Positions 28,672 to 40,445 are shown, numbered from the stretch's first letter. The stretch: DNA of 64,000 nucleotides from Pseudomonas entomophila (GCF_023277925.1 NZ_CP063832.1:3656501-3720500); one strand, 5' to 3'. Notes: a model not told the origin generated them from the sequence alone. Numbers and translations are program-made.

Positions 28672-29967
28672 ATGAAAGTTTTGATCATCGGCAGCGGCGG
28701 CCGCGAGCACGCCCTGGCCTGGAAAGTCGCCCAGGACCCACGCGTCGAGAAAGTCTTCGTCGCCCCGGGCAACGCCGGCACCGCAATTGAAGCCAAGTGC
28801 GAGAACGTCGCCATCGACGTCACCGCCCTGGAGCAACTGGCCGACTTCGCCGAAAAGAACGTCGACCTGACCATCGTCGGCCCTGAGGCACCGCTGGTCA
28901 TCGGCGTGGTCGACCTGTTCCGCAGCCGTGGCCTGGACTGCTTCGGCCCGACCAAGGGCGCGGCGCAGCTGGAAGGCTCGAAAGCCTTCACCAAGGATTT
29001 CCTGGCCCGCCACAAGATCCCCACCGCCGACTACCAGAACTTCACCGAGATCGAGCCGGCCTTGGCCTACCTGCGTGAAAAAGGCGCGCCGATCGTGATC
29101 AAGGCCGACGGCCTGGCCGCCGGCAAGGGCGTGATCGTCGCCATGACCCTGCAGGAAGCCGAGGACGCGGTGCGCGACATGCTCGCCGGCAACGCTTTCG
29201 GTGAAGCCGGTTCGCGCGTGGTCATCGAGGAGTTCCTCGACGGCGAGGAAGCCAGCTTCATCGTCATGGTCGACGGCCACAACGTGCTGCCCATGGCCAC
29301 CAGCCAGGACCACAAGCGCGTCGGCGACAAGGACACCGGCCCGAACACTGGCGGCATGGGCGCCTACTCCCCTGCCCCGGTGGTGACACCAGACGTGCAC
29401 CAGCGCGTGATGGACCAGGTGATCTGGCCCACCGTGCGTGGCATGGCCGAGGAAGGCAATGTCTACACCGGCTTCCTCTACGCAGGCCTGATGATCGACA
29501 AGGCGGGCAACCCCAAGGTCATCGAGTTCAACTGCCGCTTCGGCGACCCGGAGACGCAACCGGTCATGCTGCGCCTTGAGTCGAGCCTGGTACTGCTGGT
29601 GGAAGCCGCGTTCGCCAAGGCCCTGGACAAGGTCGAAGCACAGTGGGACCCACGCCCGAGCCTGGGTGTGGTGCTGGCTGCCGGTGGCTACCCGGGCGAC
29701 TACCAGAAAGGCGACGTGATCAGCGGCCTGGACGCTGCCGCCAAGCTCGAAGGCAAGGTGTTCCACGCCGGTACCGCACTCAAAGACGGCCAGGTGACCA
29801 CCGCCGGAGGCCGTGTACTCTGCGCCACCGCCATGGGTGACACCGTCGAGGCCGCCCAGCAGCAGGCCTACCGCCTGGCCGAGCAGGTCAAGTGGAACGG
29901 CAGCTTCCACCGCACCGACATCGGCTATCGGGCTATCGCCCGCGAGCGCGGTGAACACCAGCAGTAA
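28672..29967 (+). CDS. purD: Phosphoribosylamine-glycine ligase
   Basis: ATP-dependent ligation of glycine to phosphoribosylamine, second step of purine synthesis. 431 residues, usual length. Marks: IIGSGGREHALAWK, KADGLAAGKGVIVA (ATP-grasp), QDHKRVGDKDTGPNTGGMGAYSPAP and EFNCRFGDPETQ for metal and ATP binding. It is codirectional with purH and precedes retS. Confidence 0.97.
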   Translation: MKVLIIGSGGREHALAWKVAQDPRVEKVFVAPGNAGTAIEAKCENVAIDVTALEQLADFAEKNVDLTIVGPEAPLVIGVVDLFRSRGLDCFGPTKGAAQLEGSKAFTKDFLARHKIPTADYQNFTEIEPALAYLREKGAPIVIKADGLAAGKGVIVAMTLQEAEDAVRDMLAGNAFGEAGSRVVIEEFLDGEEASFIVMVDGHNVLPMATSQDHKRVGDKDTGPNTGGMGAYSPAPVVTPDVHQRVMDQVIWPTVRGMAEEGNVYTGFLYAGLMIDKAGNPKVIEFNCRFGDPETQPVMLRLESSLVLLVEAAFAKALDKVEAQWDPRPSLGVVLAAGGYPGDYQKGDVISGLDAAAKLEGKVFHAGTALKDGQVTTAGGRVLCATAMGDTVEAAQQQAYRLAEQVKWNGSFHRTDIGYRAIARERGEHQQ

Positions 29968-30019
29968 TACTGCGCCGAATGGCCGCCGCGCCCGGTGCGT
30001 GCGGCCTTCGGCTCGTCGA

Positions 30020-30039
30020 CAAGGCCCTTCGGGGCCTTG
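30020..30039 (+). other. Strong UUCG-loop hairpin between purD and retS
   Basis: CAAGGCCC-ttcg-GGGCCTTG is a perfect 8-bp stem closed by the very stable C(UUCG)G loop. It has no T-run. It may protect the purD mRNA 3' end or partly stop transcription before retS, which starts 64 bases later. Confidence 0.6.
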
Positions 30040-30102
30040 CCTTCGCCTTGGCGCGCCGCGCATAGTTGTTACCCGGCACATTAGCTAAGAAGGGATTTCG
30101 TC

Positions 30103-32877
30103 GTGCGTCGGCTTCGGATTGCCACTGCCCTGATCGTCAGCCTGCTGACCCTGCTCTGCCTGCTCCCGGCCCACGCCGACCAGGCCGGGGGCTGGTCCGC
30201 GCTGCTCGACGAGCAGGCCAACCTGCAGCTTTCCGACGTGCGCTCCGAGCGTTACCGCAACCAGTTCAGCCCACTGGCCCTCGAAGAACTGGATGCCGCC
30301 CTCCCTGACCAGGCCTTGTGGCTGCACTACCGCCTGGAACCGAACGACCAGGAGCAACTGGTCCGTATCTTCGCTCCCGACCTGTCCCGCCTGGACCTCT
30401 ACGCCCTCGAAGACGGCAAGCTGTTGCGCCAGGTGCACCACGGCAGGCAAGGAGATGGCATCAGCCCCACCCAGCGTGGCCGGGACCATGTGCTGCCGTT
30501 GCCGCACAGCAGCCAAGCGCTGGATATCTACCTGCGGTTGGTCTCCGAGCACCAGCTGCGCCCGGCCATCAGTGTCGAGTCCACCGCCCACGCCGCCGCC
30601 GACCAGCGCCAGTCGCTGCTGTTCGGCCTGCTGTTCGGCGGGCTGGTGATGCTGATCCTGCACAACCTGATCCGCTTCGCCTACACCCGTTCCAGCACCA
30701 CGCTGGTGCTGGCGCTGTACCACGCCTTGATGCTGCTCAGCGCACTTATCCTGCTCAACCTCAGCGGCCCCTGGTGGCACCTGTGGTACAGCGCCCAGAC
30801 CCCGGCCGCCTACCTCACCCTGGTGCTGGCGGGCCTGGCCGGTCTGTACTTCACCGTGCATTTCTTCTCACCCTGCGGCTCGGCGCGGCTCACCCGCCTG
30901 TTGCATCTGGAAATGCTGGTGGCCGGTGTCAGCGGCCTGGTGTTGCTGTTCGTCGATACATTGCCGCTGAACCTGATGACCTATGCCCTGCTCGCCATCG
31001 GCAGCCTGAGCATGTTGCTGGTCAGTTGCTATCACTGGCATCAGGGCTACACGCCAGCGCGCCTGTTCGCCGTGGCCATGCTGGTCTACAACCTCGGTGG
31101 CCTGGTGCTGCTGCCGGCGCTGCTGGGCCTGACCCGCACCCCGACACCCTGGCTGCTGTGCATCCTCATGGCCTTGACCGTGGCCAGCGGCCTGCTGCTC
31201 AACCTGGCCGTCAGCGAACGCCTGCGGCGCATCAGCGAGGAACGCTTCCGCGCCAGCCGCGCCCTGGCCGCCAGCGACGCCGAGATCAACGCCAAGGCCG
31301 AGTTCCTGGCCAAGATCAGCCACGAGATCCGCACCCCCATGAACGGCGTGCTGGGCATGACCGAGCTGCTGCTGGACACCCCCTTGTCGGTCAAGCAGCG
31401 CGACTATGTGCAGACCATCCACAGCGCCGGCAACGAATTGCTCACCCTGATCAACGAGATTCTCGATATCTCCAAGCTCGAGTCGCGGCAGATCGAACTC
31501 GACGATGTGCAGTTCGACCTCAACGCCCTGATCGAGGACTGCCTGAATATCTTCCGGGCCAAAGCCGAGCAGCAGAACATCGAGCTGATCAGCTTCACCC
31601 AACCACAGGTACCACGCGTGATCAGTGGCGACCCGACGCGCCTGCGCCAGGCGCTGTCGAGCCTGCTCGACAACGCACTGAAAAACACCGACCAGGGCGA
31701 GATCCTGCTGGTGGTCGCCCTCGACCAGCGCGGTGACGCCCCGCGCCTGCGCATCGCCGTGCAGGACAGCGGCGAGCCCATGCCACCGGCCGAGCGCGAC
31801 GCCCTGCTGCAGGCCGAACTGCACAGCCGCCACTTCCTCTCCAGCAACAAGCTCGGCGGCCACCTCGGGCTGGTGATCGCCAAACAACTGATCGGGCTGA
31901 TGCAGGGCGAGTTCGGCATCAAGACCAGCACCAGCATGGGCAACACCCTGTGGCTGACGCTGCCACTCGACCCGCTGCGCCTGGAGCAACCGCCCACCGA
32001 CCTCGACGGCCCGCTGCGCGACGCGCGGGTGCTGGTGGTCGACGACAACGACACCTGCCGCAAGGTGCTGGTGCAGCAATGCAGCGCCTGGGGCATGAAC
32101 GTCAGCGCAGTGCCATCGGGCAAGGAGGCGCTGGCACTGCTGCGCACCAAGGCGCACCTGCGCGACTACTTCGATGCCGTGCTGCTGGACCAGAACATGC
32201 CCGGCATGACCGGCATGCAACTGGCGGCCAAGATCAAGGAAGACCCGAGCCTGAACCATGACATCCTGGTGGTCATGCTCACTGGCATCAGCAACGCACC
32301 CAGCAAAGTCATCGCGCGCAATGCCGGGGTCAAGCGCATTCTCGCCAAGCCGGTGGCCGGCTACACGCTCAAGACCACCCTCGCCGAAGAGCTGGCCCTG
32401 CGTGGCCGCGAGCAAGCGCCCCTGGCATTGCCGGGCAGCACCCCGCTGCCATTGGACCTGCCCAACGACTTCCGCATCCTGGTGGCCGAGGACAACAGTA
32501 TCTCGACCAAAGTCATCCGCGGCATGCTCGGCAAGCTCAAGCTCGAGCCGGACACCGCCAGCAATGGCGAGGAAGCCCTGCTGGCAATGAAGGCCAGGCA
32601 CTACGACCTGGTCCTGATGGACTGCGAAATGCCGGTGCTCGATGGCTTCTCCGCCACGCAACAGCTGCGCGCCTGGGAATCCGCCAATGGCCGCCCACGC
32701 ACCCCGGTGGTGGCGTTGACCGCGCATATCCTCAGCGAGCACAAGGAACGCGCGCGCCTGGCGGGTATGGACGGGCACATGGCCAAGCCGGTGGAGCTGT
32801 CGCAGCTACGCGAGCTGATCCAGTTCTGGTCGGGGCAACGGCAGGTGGTCTCCGACGACACCACGCAGATCCTGTAG
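30103..32877 (+). CDS. retS: Hybrid sensor kinase RetS
   Basis: In P. aeruginosa RetS binds the GacS kinase and blocks the Gac/Rsm switch from motile, acute behaviour to biofilm growth. Here 924 residues: signal peptide, periplasmic 7TMR-DISMED2 domain (about 25-165), seven membrane helices (about 170-385), histidine kinase core with [13 protein letters not shown] and LLDNALKN, then two receivers ([24 protein letters not shown]). The catalytic domain's G-boxes are atypical ([16 protein letters not shown]), in line with RetS acting mainly through protein contact. The two receivers and the place after purD separate it from LadS, which has one receiver. Confidence 0.92.
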   Translation: MRRLRIATALIVSLLTLLCLLPAHADQAGGWSALLDEQANLQLSDVRSERYRNQFSPLALEELDAALPDQALWLHYRLEPNDQEQLVRIFAPDLSRLDLYALEDGKLLRQVHHGRQGDGISPTQRGRDHVLPLPHSSQALDIYLRLVSEHQLRPAISVESTAHAAADQRQSLLFGLLFGGLVMLILHNLIRFAYTRSSTTLVLALYHALMLLSALILLNLSGPWWHLWYSAQTPAAYLTLVLAGLAGLYFTVHFFSPCGSARLTRLLHLEMLVAGVSGLVLLFVDTLPLNLMTYALLAIGSLSMLLVSCYHWHQGYTPARLFAVAMLVYNLGGLVLLPALLGLTRTPTPWLLCILMALTVASGLLLNLAVSERLRRISEERFRASRALAASDAEINAKAEFLAKISHEIRTPMNGVLGMTELLLDTPLSVKQRDYVQTIHSAGNELLTLINEILDISKLESRQIELDDVQFDLNALIEDCLNIFRAKAEQQNIELISFTQPQVPRVISGDPTRLRQALSSLLDNALKNTDQGEILLVVALDQRGDAPRLRIAVQDSGEPMPPAERDALLQAELHSRHFLSSNKLGGHLGLVIAKQLIGLMQGEFGIKTSTSMGNTLWLTLPLDPLRLEQPPTDLDGPLRDARVLVVDDNDTCRKVLVQQCSAWGMNVSAVPSGKEALALLRTKAHLRDYFDAVLLDQNMPGMTGMQLAAKIKEDPSLNHDILVVMLTGISNAPSKVIARNAGVKRILAKPVAGYTLKTTLAEELALRGREQAPLALPGSTPLPLDLPNDFRILVAEDNSISTKVIRGMLGKLKLEPDTASNGEEALLAMKARHYDLVLMDCEMPVLDGFSATQQLRAWESANGRPRTPVVALTAHILSEHKERARLAGMDGHMAKPVELSQLRELIQFWSGQRQVVSDDTTQIL

Positions 32878-32956
32878 GAGCGGCTTCAGCCGCGATAACC
32901 CGCAAGGCGGGTGCCACGCAACGAGGTGGCTGCTTCGCGGCTGAAGCCGCTCCTAC
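32872..32956. repeat. REP pair (inverted), GGCTTCAGCCGC type
   Basis: CTGTAGGAGCGGCTTCAGCC faces GGCTGAAGCCGCTCCTACG. The left unit starts inside the last codons of retS, so its stop codon TAG is part of the REP. Confidence 0.85.
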
Positions 32957-33006
32957 GCGTTCCGTGCTATACAGGTGCCACCCATCCCCGCCGCGGACTC
33001 ACCTCC

Positions 33007-33603
33007 ATGCTCCATGAGTTGTTCAGCGTCTACCTCAAGATGCTCGTGCTCTACAGCCCATTCTTCGTGCTGTCGTGTTTCATCGGCCTCACCCGCGGCC
33101 ACTCCAGCAAGGAACGCAAGCAACTGGCCTGGCGCGTGGCGATCGCCACGCTGGTCGCCAGCGTGCTGCTCTATCTGTTCGGGCGAGTGATCTTCGGCGT
33201 GTTCGGCATCACCGCCGACGCGTTCCGCATTGGGGCCGGCTCGGTGCTGTTCATCTCGGCGCTGGGCATGGCCCAGGGCAAGTCGGCGGTGCAGACCGAC
33301 AACGTGCAGCAGGACGTGACCATCGTGCCGCTGACCATCCCGCTGACGGTCGGCCCCGGCACCATCGGTGCGCTGCTGGTGATGGGGGTGGGCCAGCCAC
33401 ATTGGGATGACAAGCTTCTGGCCATCGTCAGTATTGCCCTGGCCAGCTTTACCGTGGGCCTGGTGCTGTACCTCTCGCACCGCATCGAGCGACTGCTGGG
33501 GGACCAGGGCCTGCAGATCGTCAGCCGCCTCATGGGGCTGTTCGTCTGCGCCCTGGCGGCGCAGATCATCTTTACCGGGATCAAGGGCTATCTGCTGCCC
33601 TGA
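33007..33603 (+). CDS. MarC family integral membrane protein
   Basis: 198 residues from the ATG at 33007; the upstream frame runs through the REP and is not credible. Six membrane helices with the family's NGSVLFISALGMAQG-like and TIVPLTIPLTVGPGTIGALLV motifs (the latter visible near residue 105). MarC proteins were once linked to multiple antibiotic resistance, but that was withdrawn; the function is unknown. It converges with cobJ, with only 12 bases between the stops. Confidence 0.88.
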   Translation: MLHELFSVYLKMLVLYSPFFVLSCFIGLTRGHSSKERKQLAWRVAIATLVASVLLYLFGRVIFGVFGITADAFRIGAGSVLFISALGMAQGKSAVQTDNVQQDVTIVPLTIPLTVGPGTIGALLVMGVGQPHWDDKLLAIVSIALASFTVGLVLYLSHRIERLLGDQGLQIVSRLMGLFVCALAAQIIFTGIKGYLLP

Positions 33604-33615
33604 CCCCGACTCCGC

Positions 33616-35307
33616 TCAGGGCTTGCTGGGGTACCAGCGTGGTGTGTAGACCCACTGGGTACCATCGGCACGGGGGAAGGTGCACGTGGTCGAAGAGCCG
33701 ACCAACACCATGGTGCGCATGTCGACCATCTCCGGCAGCAACTCGCCCAGGGTGACCACCCGCAGCGTCTGCCCCGGCCGCCCGATATCACGCCCCAGCA
33801 CCACCGGTGTTTCAGCGGCGCGATGGCGGCGCACCACTTCCAGCGCCTGTCCCAATTGATGGGGCCTGGCCTTGGAGATCGGGTTATAGAATGCCAGCAC
33901 CAGGTCCGCCTCGGCCGCCAGGTCGAGGCGTTTCTCGATGATCGACCAGGGCTTGAGGTTGTCCGACAGCGACATCACGCAGAAGTCGTGCCCCAGCGGC
34001 GCCCCCGCTTGCGCGGCGGTGGCCAGTGAGGCCGAAACCCCCGGCAGGATCTGCAGATCGACCTGCTGCCAGGCGGGGTCAGTGGACTCGTGCAAGGCTT
34101 CGAGCACCGCAGCGGCCATGGCGAACACACCTGGATCACCCGACGACACCACCACCACCGAACGCCCCGTTGCCGCCAACTCGAAGGCATGGCGGGCACG
34201 CTGCATCTCTTCGCGGTTGTCGGTGCAGTGCAGCACCTGGTCGGCGCGGAACGGGCCAGCCATGCGCACATAGGTCTCATAACCGAGCACATCCTCGGCA
34301 CGCGCCAGCTCCGCCTTGACCGCTGGCACCATCAGCTCGGCAGCGCCTGGCCCCAGGCCGATCACACTCAGGCGGCCACGGCGGCGGCCGATGCGCTCAA
34401 TCTCGAGCGGCGTGGCGGCAATCGCATGGGCCAGCCCGCTGGACGTCGCCACACGCGCCTGCGGCAGCGCGTCGATGAGCATCCGCTCCAGGTTTGGCGC
34501 GGCAGGGGCAAAGCGCAGCGCGACATTCAATGCCTGCGCGGCCTCGAACAGGGCTGGCTGCGCCATTTCGCTCTCGCTCGCCAGCAGGCACGCCAGTGCG
34601 GGCTCGGCGATGTTCGCCTGCAGCAGTTCCTCACGCACCTGTTGCACCAGATCGCAGGTGCCGGCCGTGACCGCCACCACCACGCAACGTGCATGGATCA
34701 GCAGTTCGTCACGGCTGGCCGGGCGACGCGCGCTCCCCACATGGATGGTACGTTGCGCGTCATCGCGAGCGGGTAACTGGGCGTGGTCAAGCCACGGCGC
34801 TTTGCCTTCGACACGCACCGCCTCGCCCGCCAGCAAATCGGATACGAAACGCTTGCCCTGCTCCAGATCGGCCAGTGCGTAGCCCTCGGGCGGATTGAGC
34901 AGACAGGTGCCAAAACGCAATTCGCCACTGGTGGTGATCGCCGCGCCAACACCCAGCGTCTCGCCGATCTCGCGGGCCATGACATTGACGCCACCCAGGC
35001 CACCGAGCAGCGGCACCACGGCGCTGCCATCCTCGGCGATGGCCAGCACCGGTGGCTCGACGCCTTTTTCCGTCAACAGCGGCGCCAAGGTGCGAATGAC
35101 GATTCCCGCTGCGCACAAGGCGATGATCGGTGTGCCCTGCTGGTAAAGCGCGCGCAGCGTGTCGCCGAACGCGGCGTAGTATTGGTCCGCCCCCTCCACG
35201 CGACCTTCCAGGCCATGGATCACGGCCTGTGGATAACGCTGCCGGATACGCTGCGCGGTGGCCAGGCTGCCTGGCCCGAGAATGACGATTGCCGGTGCAT
35301 TGTTCAT
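33616..35307 (-). CDS. cobJ: CbiG/CobE-CobJ fusion: precorrin-3B C17-methyltransferase with CbiG-like N-terminus
   Basis: 563 residues. The N-terminal third matches CbiG ([31 protein letters not shown]), the lactone-opening factor of the anaerobic pathway. The middle carries the CobE/CbiG C-terminal domain ([31 protein letters not shown]). The last 250 residues are a SAM methyltransferase of the CobJ/CbiH type ([60 protein letters not shown]). CobJ methylates C17 and contracts the ring. The ATG at 35307 overlaps the cobI stop (ATGA); an ATG three codons upstream is the alternative. Last gene of cobG-H-I-J. Confidence 0.9.
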   Translation of the reverse strand: MNNAPAIVILGPGSLATAQRIRQRYPQAVIHGLEGRVEGADQYYAAFGDTLRALYQQGTPIIALCAAGIVIRTLAPLLTEKGVEPPVLAIAEDGSAVVPLLGGLGGVNVMAREIGETLGVGAAITTSGELRFGTCLLNPPEGYALADLEQGKRFVSDLLAGEAVRVEGKAPWLDHAQLPARDDAQRTIHVGSARRPASRDELLIHARCVVVAVTAGTCDLVQQVREELLQANIAEPALACLLASESEMAQPALFEAAQALNVALRFAPAAPNLERMLIDALPQARVATSSGLAHAIAATPLEIERIGRRRGRLSVIGLGPGAAELMVPAVKAELARAEDVLGYETYVRMAGPFRADQVLHCTDNREEMQRARHAFELAATGRSVVVVSSGDPGVFAMAAAVLEALHESTDPAWQQVDLQILPGVSASLATAAQAGAPLGHDFCVMSLSDNLKPWSIIEKRLDLAAEADLVLAFYNPISKARPHQLGQALEVVRRHRAAETPVVLGRDIGRPGQTLRVVTLGELLPEMVDMRTMVLVGSSTTCTFPRADGTQWVYTPRWYPSKP

Positions 35308-36038
35308 CCCTGCCATTTTTCACCCGGCACGATAATCAGCGAGAAGTACGGCGAGGACTGCGGGTCGACCTCATCCAGCGCGACGATCTTCTGGTTGGCC
35401 ATGGTCGCCCGCTCCACGTACAGCGCGCGCCCGTCCAGCCCCAGTTCCGCCAGCACCTGGCGCACCTTGGGGAAGTTGCGCCCCAGCTTCATGATCACCG
35501 CAGCGTCGGCATCGGCCAGGCGGCGCTTGAGCTCCTCATGGGGCAACACGCCGGAAAGCACGGTGAGGGTCTGGTTGCGATACACCAACGGCGCCCCAAG
35601 CACCGAGGCGCCACCGAGCATCGAACAGACGCCCGGGATCACCTGCGCTTCGTAGCGCGAGGCCAGGCGATCGTGCAGGTACATGTAAGAGCCGTAGAAG
35701 AAGGGATCGCCTTCGCAGATCACCGCCACATCGCGGCCGGCATCCAGGTGCGCGGCCACTTGCACGCTGGCTTCGTCGTAGAAGTCACTGATCACCTGTT
35801 CGTAGGAGAGCGGCGCCGGCAGCACTTCGGTGGTCACCGGGTACACCAGCGGCAGCAAGGTCTGTTCGGCTTGCAGGTGCGCCTCGATGATGCCGAAGGC
35901 GTTACCGCGCTTGCCCTTGGCCACGAAGTACGCCACCACCGGCGCCTCACGCAGCAGGCGCAGGGCCTTGAGCGTGATCAGCTCCGGGTCGCCAGGGCCC
36001 ACGCCCAGGCCCAGCAGTCGTCCGCGTGCGTGCATCAT
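35304..36038 (-). CDS. cobI: Precorrin-2 C20-methyltransferase
   Basis: SAM-dependent methylation of precorrin-2 at C20, giving precorrin-3A. 244 residues, usual length. Motifs: [18 protein letters not shown] at the N-terminus, [16 protein letters not shown] (SAM site) and [16 protein letters not shown]. The ATG at 36038 overlaps the cobH stop by four bases; a second ATG follows at 36035, and the GGAGG at 36042-36046 serves either. Confidence 0.95.
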   Translation of the reverse strand: MMHARGRLLGLGVGPGDPELITLKALRLLREAPVVAYFVAKGKRGNAFGIIEAHLQAEQTLLPLVYPVTTEVLPAPLSYEQVISDFYDEASVQVAAHLDAGRDVAVICEGDPFFYGSYMYLHDRLASRYEAQVIPGVCSMLGGASVLGAPLVYRNQTLTVLSGVLPHEELKRRLADADAAVIMKLGRNFPKVRQVLAELGLDGRALYVERATMANQKIVALDEVDPQSSPYFSLIIVPGEKWQG

Positions 36039-36661
36039 TCCACCTCCGTGGCCAGGGCGTTGACCGCGGCGGCGGCCATCGCGCTGCCGCCCAGGCGGCC
36101 CTGCATGATCACGAACGGCACGCCACGGCTGTCGGCGGCGAGCATGGCCTTGGATTCGGCGGCCCCCACGAAACCGACCGGGAAGCCAAGGATCAGTGCC
36201 GGCTTCGGCGCGCCGGCGTCGAGCATTTCCAGCAGGTAGAACAGCGCAGTCGGCGCATTGCCGATCACCACCACGCTGCCTTCCAGGTGCGGGCGCCACA
36301 GTTCCAGGGCCACCGCCGAACGGGTGTTGCCCTCGGCCTTGGCCAGGTCCGGCACGCTCGGGTCGCGCAGGGTGCAGATCACCGGGTTGTTCGCCGGCAG
36401 GCGGGCACGGGTGATGCCTTCGGCGACCATGTGCGCGTCGCAGAGGATCGGCGCGCCCTTGGCCAGGGCTTCGCGGCCAGCGCTACCGGCACCTTCGGAG
36501 AACTGCAGGCCATCGATGGCCTCGACCATGCCGCAGGCATGGATCACGCGCACGGCGAGCTTTTCGAGATCGGCGGGGATCCGCTCGAGCCGGGCTTCCT
36601 CGCGGATGATCCGGAAGGAATTGCGATAGATCTCCTGACCATCGCGGATGTAGTCAATCAT
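36035..36661 (-). CDS. cobH: Precorrin-8X methylmutase
   Basis: Moves the methyl group from C11 to C12 to give hydrogenobyrinic acid. 208 residues from the ATG at 36661. [23 protein letters not shown] with the catalytic His, [12 protein letters not shown] and [16 protein letters not shown] are family marks. The start lies inside the last codons of cobG (8-base overlap), so translation is coupled. Confidence 0.95.
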   Translation of the reverse strand: MIDYIRDGQEIYRNSFRIIREEARLERIPADLEKLAVRVIHACGMVEAIDGLQFSEGAGSAGREALAKGAPILCDAHMVAEGITRARLPANNPVICTLRDPSVPDLAKAEGNTRSAVALELWRPHLEGSVVVIGNAPTALFYLLEMLDAGAPKPALILGFPVGFVGAAESKAMLAADSRGVPFVIMQGRLGGSAMAAAAVNALATEVE

Positions 36662-37979
36662 CAAGGTGCTCCGTCGGCAGGTCGAGCATGGCGCCTGCTT
36701 CTTCTGGGGTGAGGTCGGCTGCGCGCAGCTTGCCGAAGCCCGGCAGGCGCGCGTCGCGCAAGTAAAGGTCATAGCGGCCCGGGGCTCGGGCCAGCAGGGT
36801 AGCCGTGGCGGTGTGGGCCATGGCACAGGAACGTGGGCAGGCGGACAGGTGCACGCTGCCCGGTGCACCGTGGTGCAGCAGGCCGGCCAGGGTCACGGCA
36901 TCGGCCTTGGTATCGGCCTGGGCCTTGGCGCAGCCGCTGGAGCCGGTGCAGGCAACGACCCGTGCCAAGGGGTGATCAGCGTGGCAGAGCAGGCCCAAGG
37001 CCGTCAGTCGCGCCTGGGCACTCTCCACATGAGCCGGGTTCACGCAGGTCACCACCAGGCTCTGCCAAGGCGTCAGGCGCAAGCGCCCGTCGCCCCACTG
37101 CCTGGCGATGCGGGCGGCGCCGCGCAGCATGGCGGGCGTCAGGCGCCCGAGAGGCGGCGCGACGCCCAGGGCCACGCCCTGGCGCTGGGGTAGCACGCCC
37201 AGCCAAGGGCTGCTCGCCGTCGGGCGCCGCGACGCCAGCTGGGTGGTGCCACGCTGGATATCCAGCCCGTCGAGAAAGTGCTCCACCGGGCAGGCCTGGA
37301 GCAGTTGGCGCATGCGCGCCTGCTCGGGCGTCGCCAGGTCGAGGAAGCGCTCCAGCACCGCGCGCACCAGCGCCAGCCCCTGCTCCACCGGCACCGCGCC
37401 CAGCACCTGGCCATTCGACAGGCTGCTCGCGAGCCCGAAGCGCAACCAGACCCGTCCTTCGCACTGCAGGGCGGACAGCCACAGATCGTGCGGGTGCTCG
37501 AGCATCGCCAGGCTTTCGCCGCCATCGAGCTGCACGGCGAACTTGGCCGACAGTTGATGGAACCTCGGTGTGCTTTCCAGCAGGTCGAGGATCTGCCCGG
37601 CCAACGGTCGGGTGTCGAACAGCATGGTAGGGTCGAGCCCGGCCAATGGGCTGAGCATGAGGTTGCGCACATCGTCACCGGCCGCGTCACGCGAGCCAAG
37701 CCCCGCCCCCAGCAGATGCTCGACCAGGCCGCGATGGTCGTCGCCGATGCCACGGATCTGCAGATTGGCCCGGTTGGTCGCCTCGATCACCCCGTCGGCG
37801 AAGCGCTCGGCGGCGTCGGCCACGGCATCGGCCTGCTCGGCCAGCAGCAGGCCACCAGGCAGCTTGATCCGGCAGATGCCACCGTCGCGCGCGGCGACGA
37901 TGCGCCACAACCCCGGGCAGGCCGAGGGACGGGGCGAAACTTCAGGGGGCAGGGGCGGCTTCAAGGAGGCATCCGGCAA
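36654..37979 (-). CDS. cobG: Precorrin-3B synthase (oxygen-dependent)
   Basis: A sulfite-reductase-like Fe-S enzyme that uses O2 to make the C20 hydroxy-lactone, the key step of aerobic cobalamin synthesis. 441 residues. It has the half-repeat structure of the family (CRIKLPGGLLLAEQADAVADAA, NRANLQIRGI) and the cluster ligands in ACTGSSGCAKAQADTKADA and LSACPRSCAMAH. First gene of the leftward operon; the 167-base divergent gap to cobL is mostly REP and has no cobalamin riboswitch that I can see. Confidence 0.93.
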   Translation of the reverse strand: MPDASLKPPLPPEVSPRPSACPGLWRIVAARDGGICRIKLPGGLLLAEQADAVADAAERFADGVIEATNRANLQIRGIGDDHRGLVEHLLGAGLGSRDAAGDDVRNLMLSPLAGLDPTMLFDTRPLAGQILDLLESTPRFHQLSAKFAVQLDGGESLAMLEHPHDLWLSALQCEGRVWLRFGLASSLSNGQVLGAVPVEQGLALVRAVLERFLDLATPEQARMRQLLQACPVEHFLDGLDIQRGTTQLASRRPTASSPWLGVLPQRQGVALGVAPPLGRLTPAMLRGAARIARQWGDGRLRLTPWQSLVVTCVNPAHVESAQARLTALGLLCHADHPLARVVACTGSSGCAKAQADTKADAVTLAGLLHHGAPGSVHLSACPRSCAMAHTATATLLARAPGRYDLYLRDARLPGFGKLRAADLTPEEAGAMLDLPTEHLDD

Positions 37980-38070
37980 TCGTGAAAGTGCGCTTCAGTG
38001 TAGAAGGCGCGGTATTATGCCTGCTTTGTCCGGCGGCATGAAAAACCGGTGGTCGAACGCTACGATAATT

Positions 38071-38122
38071 CGCGGGGCAAGCCCGCTCCCACGCCACCTC
38101 GTGGGAGCGGGCTTGCCCCGCG
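38071..38122. repeat. REP pair with perfect 22-bp arms between divergent cob operons
   Basis: Arms 38071-38092 and 38101-38122 are exact reverse complements (GGGCAAGCCCGCTCCCAC type), with an 8-base loop. It lies in the promoter region of both operons. Confidence 0.9.
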
Positions 38123-38146
38123 ATCAATGATTGGTACGAGGCACAG

Positions 38147-39358
38147 ATGGCCCCCTGGCTGACAGTAATAGGCATCGGCGAAGACGGTTTCAGCGGCCTG
38201 GGCAAACAGGCCCGGCGCGCCCTGCTGTCGGCCACCCGAATCATCGGCGCCCCACGCCAGCTGGCGCTGCTGCCACGCTGCGTGACCGCCGAGCAGTTGC
38301 ACTGGCCCAGCCCGTTCTCGCTGGCCCCGGTCCTTGCCCTGCGCGGCGAGCCGGTATGTGTACTGGCCAGCGGCGACCCGATGTTCTTCGGCGTCGGCGC
38401 CAGCCTGGCACGCCAGCTACCCGCCGAAGAACTTCAGGTCCTGTCGATGCCCTCCTCCTGCGCCCTCGCCGCCGCCCGCCTGGGCTGGCCATTGCAGGAG
38501 GTGCAGGTGGTCTCGGTGGTGGCCCGCCCGCTGGCCGTGCTCAATGCCTATCTGCACAGCGGCGTGCGCCTGCTGGTGCTGAGCAACGACGAAAGCAGCC
38601 CGGCCACCATCGCCGCGCAACTGCGCGAACATGGCTTCGGCCCCAGCCGCCTTCAGGTGTTCGAGCATCTCGGCGGCCCGCAGGAGCGCCAACTGAGCGG
38701 CACCGCCGACGACTGGCCGCACACGGATATCGCCACGCTCAACCTGGTCGCCATCGAGTGCCAGGCCTCGCCCGACACCCCGCGCCTGCCCCGGGTCGCC
38801 GGCCTGCCCGACAGCGCCTTCCGCCATGACGGCCAACTGACCAAACGCGACGTGCGCGCCATCACCCTGGCCCGCCTCGCCCCGCAACCCGGCGAACTGC
38901 TGTGGGATGTGGGCGCCGGCTGCGGCTCCATCGGCATTGAATGGATGCGCGCCCACCCCAGCTGCCGCACCTTGGCCATCGAGGCTGACGAAGGCCGCCA
39001 GGGTTTCATCGAATACAACCGCGACAGCCTTGGCGTACCCGGCCTGCAACTGGTCCGTGGCAAAGCGCCCGACGCGCTGGCTGGGCTGGAGCGCCCGGAC
39101 GCAATCTTCATCGGCGGCGGCGTCACCCGCGAAGGCGTGCTGGCGCTTTGCTGGGAACGCCTGTTGCCGGGCGGGCGCCTGGTGGCCAACGCCGTCACGC
39201 TGCAAAGCGAGCTTGCCCTCGCGCAATTGCGCGAGCGGCACGGCGGCGAACTGACCCGCATCCACATCGCCCACACGCAACCCCTGGGCAGTTTCGACAC
39301 CTGGCGCCAAGCCCTGCCGATCACCCTGCTCGACGTGGTGAAACCCCTCGATGCGTGA
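38147..39358 (+). CDS. cobL: Precorrin-6Y C5,15-methyltransferase (decarboxylating)
   Basis: 403 residues. The N-terminal domain (CbiE-like) has [14 protein letters not shown] and [17 protein letters not shown]; the C-terminal domain (CbiT-like) has a SAM site [18 protein letters not shown]. The fused protein methylates C5 and C15 and removes the C12 acetate carboxyl. First gene of cobL-cbiD-cobK; its stop lies inside the start of cbiD. Confidence 0.95.
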   Translation: MAPWLTVIGIGEDGFSGLGKQARRALLSATRIIGAPRQLALLPRCVTAEQLHWPSPFSLAPVLALRGEPVCVLASGDPMFFGVGASLARQLPAEELQVLSMPSSCALAAARLGWPLQEVQVVSVVARPLAVLNAYLHSGVRLLVLSNDESSPATIAAQLREHGFGPSRLQVFEHLGGPQERQLSGTADDWPHTDIATLNLVAIECQASPDTPRLPRVAGLPDSAFRHDGQLTKRDVRAITLARLAPQPGELLWDVGAGCGSIGIEWMRAHPSCRTLAIEADEGRQGFIEYNRDSLGVPGLQLVRGKAPDALAGLERPDAIFIGGGVTREGVLALCWERLLPGGRLVANAVTLQSELALAQLRERHGGELTRIHIAHTQPLGSFDTWRQALPITLLDVVKPLDA

Positions 39359-40445
39359 AGAAACCCGCGAGCAGGCCGCCCCCCTTCGCAGCGGCCTGAC
39401 CACCGGCAGCTGCGCCACCGCCACCAGCCTGGCGGCAGCGCGCCTGCTGCTAACCGGCCAGCAACACGACGCGGTGGAAATCACCCTGCCCAAAGGCAAG
39501 GTGGTGCAGATGCGCCTGGAGTTCTGCCACCTCAGGGGCGACATGGCCGAAGCCGGCACGTTGAAGGATGCGGGCGACGACCCCGATGTGACCCATGGCG
39601 CCCTGCTCTACAGCCAGGTGCGCCTGCTCGCCGAGCCTGGCGTTCGCTTCGTCGCGGGCGCGGGCGTCGGCACCGTGACCCGCCCAGGGCTGGTGCTGGC
39701 GGTCGGTGAGCCAGCCATCAACCCGGTACCTCGCAAGATGATCAGCGACCACTTGCAGCAACTGGCCAGCGACTGCGGCTATGGCGGCGGTTTCCAGGTC
39801 ACGGTCAACGTGCAGGATGGCGAGCAGTTGGCCCTGAAGACCATGAACCCACGCCTGGGCATCCTCGGCGGGTTGTCGATCCTGGGCACCAGCGGCATTG
39901 TCCGGCCGTTCTCCTGCTCGGCCTACATCGCTTCGATCCACCAGGGCATCGATGTCGCCCACACCAATGGCTACACCCACATCGCCGCCTGCACCGGCAA
40001 CGCCAGTGAAGACACCATGCGCCGGGTCTACAACCTGCCGGAGATCGCCCTGATCGAGATGGGCGACTTCGTCGGCGCCGTGCTCAAGCACCTGCGCAAG
40101 GTGCCCGTGCCACGCCTCACGCTGTGCGGCGGTTTCGGCAAGATCAGCAAGTTGGCGGCCGGACACATGGACCTGCACAGCCGTCATTCGAGCATCGACC
40201 TGCCGCAACTGGCGGGCTGGGCAGCGGCCATTGGCGCGGACCCGGCGCTGCAACAGGCGATCATCACTGCCAATACCAGCCAACAGGCCCTGGCCCTGGC
40301 CCATGCCGCCGGTATCGCCCTGGGCGACGAGGTCTGCCGTCACGCCCTGCTCTTCGCCCGCAGCGTGGTGCCGGCCCGGGTACAGGTCGAAGTGTTCGCC
40401 ATCGATCGCCAGGGCGGCATCGTCGGCAAGGCGGGCGTGGCATGA
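39351..40445 (+). CDS. cbiD: Cobalt-precorrin-5B C1-methyltransferase (CbiD)
   Basis: Methylates C1 after loss of the C20 fragment. 364 residues; [24 protein letters not shown] and [18 protein letters not shown] are CbiD marks. CbiD belongs to the anaerobic route, where CobF does the aerobic counterpart. Here it overlaps cobL by 8 bases and cobK by 4, so it is firmly part of an otherwise CobG-type pathway. Confidence 0.94.
   Translation: MREETREQAAPLRSGLTTGSCATATSLAAARLLLTGQQHDAVEITLPKGKVVQMRLEFCHLRGDMAEAGTLKDAGDDPDVTHGALLYSQVRLLAEPGVRFVAGAGVGTVTRPGLVLAVGEPAINPVPRKMISDHLQQLASDCGYGGGFQVTVNVQDGEQLALKTMNPRLGILGGLSILGTSGIVRPFSCSAYIASIHQGIDVAHTNGYTHIAACTGNASEDTMRRVYNLPEIALIEMGDFVGAVLKHLRKVPVPRLTLCGGFGKISKLAAGHMDLHSRHSSIDLPQLAGWAAAIGADPALQQAIITANTSQQALALAHAAGIALGDEVCRHALLFARSVVPARVQVEVFAIDRQGGIVGKAGVA

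Noticed and set aside
32911..33006. N-terminal extension of the MarC-family protein
   Set aside because: It is translation through a REP element and is not membrane-like.
37980..38146. Cobalamin riboswitch between cobG and cobL
   Set aside because: The gap is 167 bases, 52 of them REP; no B12-box-like sequence or room for the roughly 200-nt fold.
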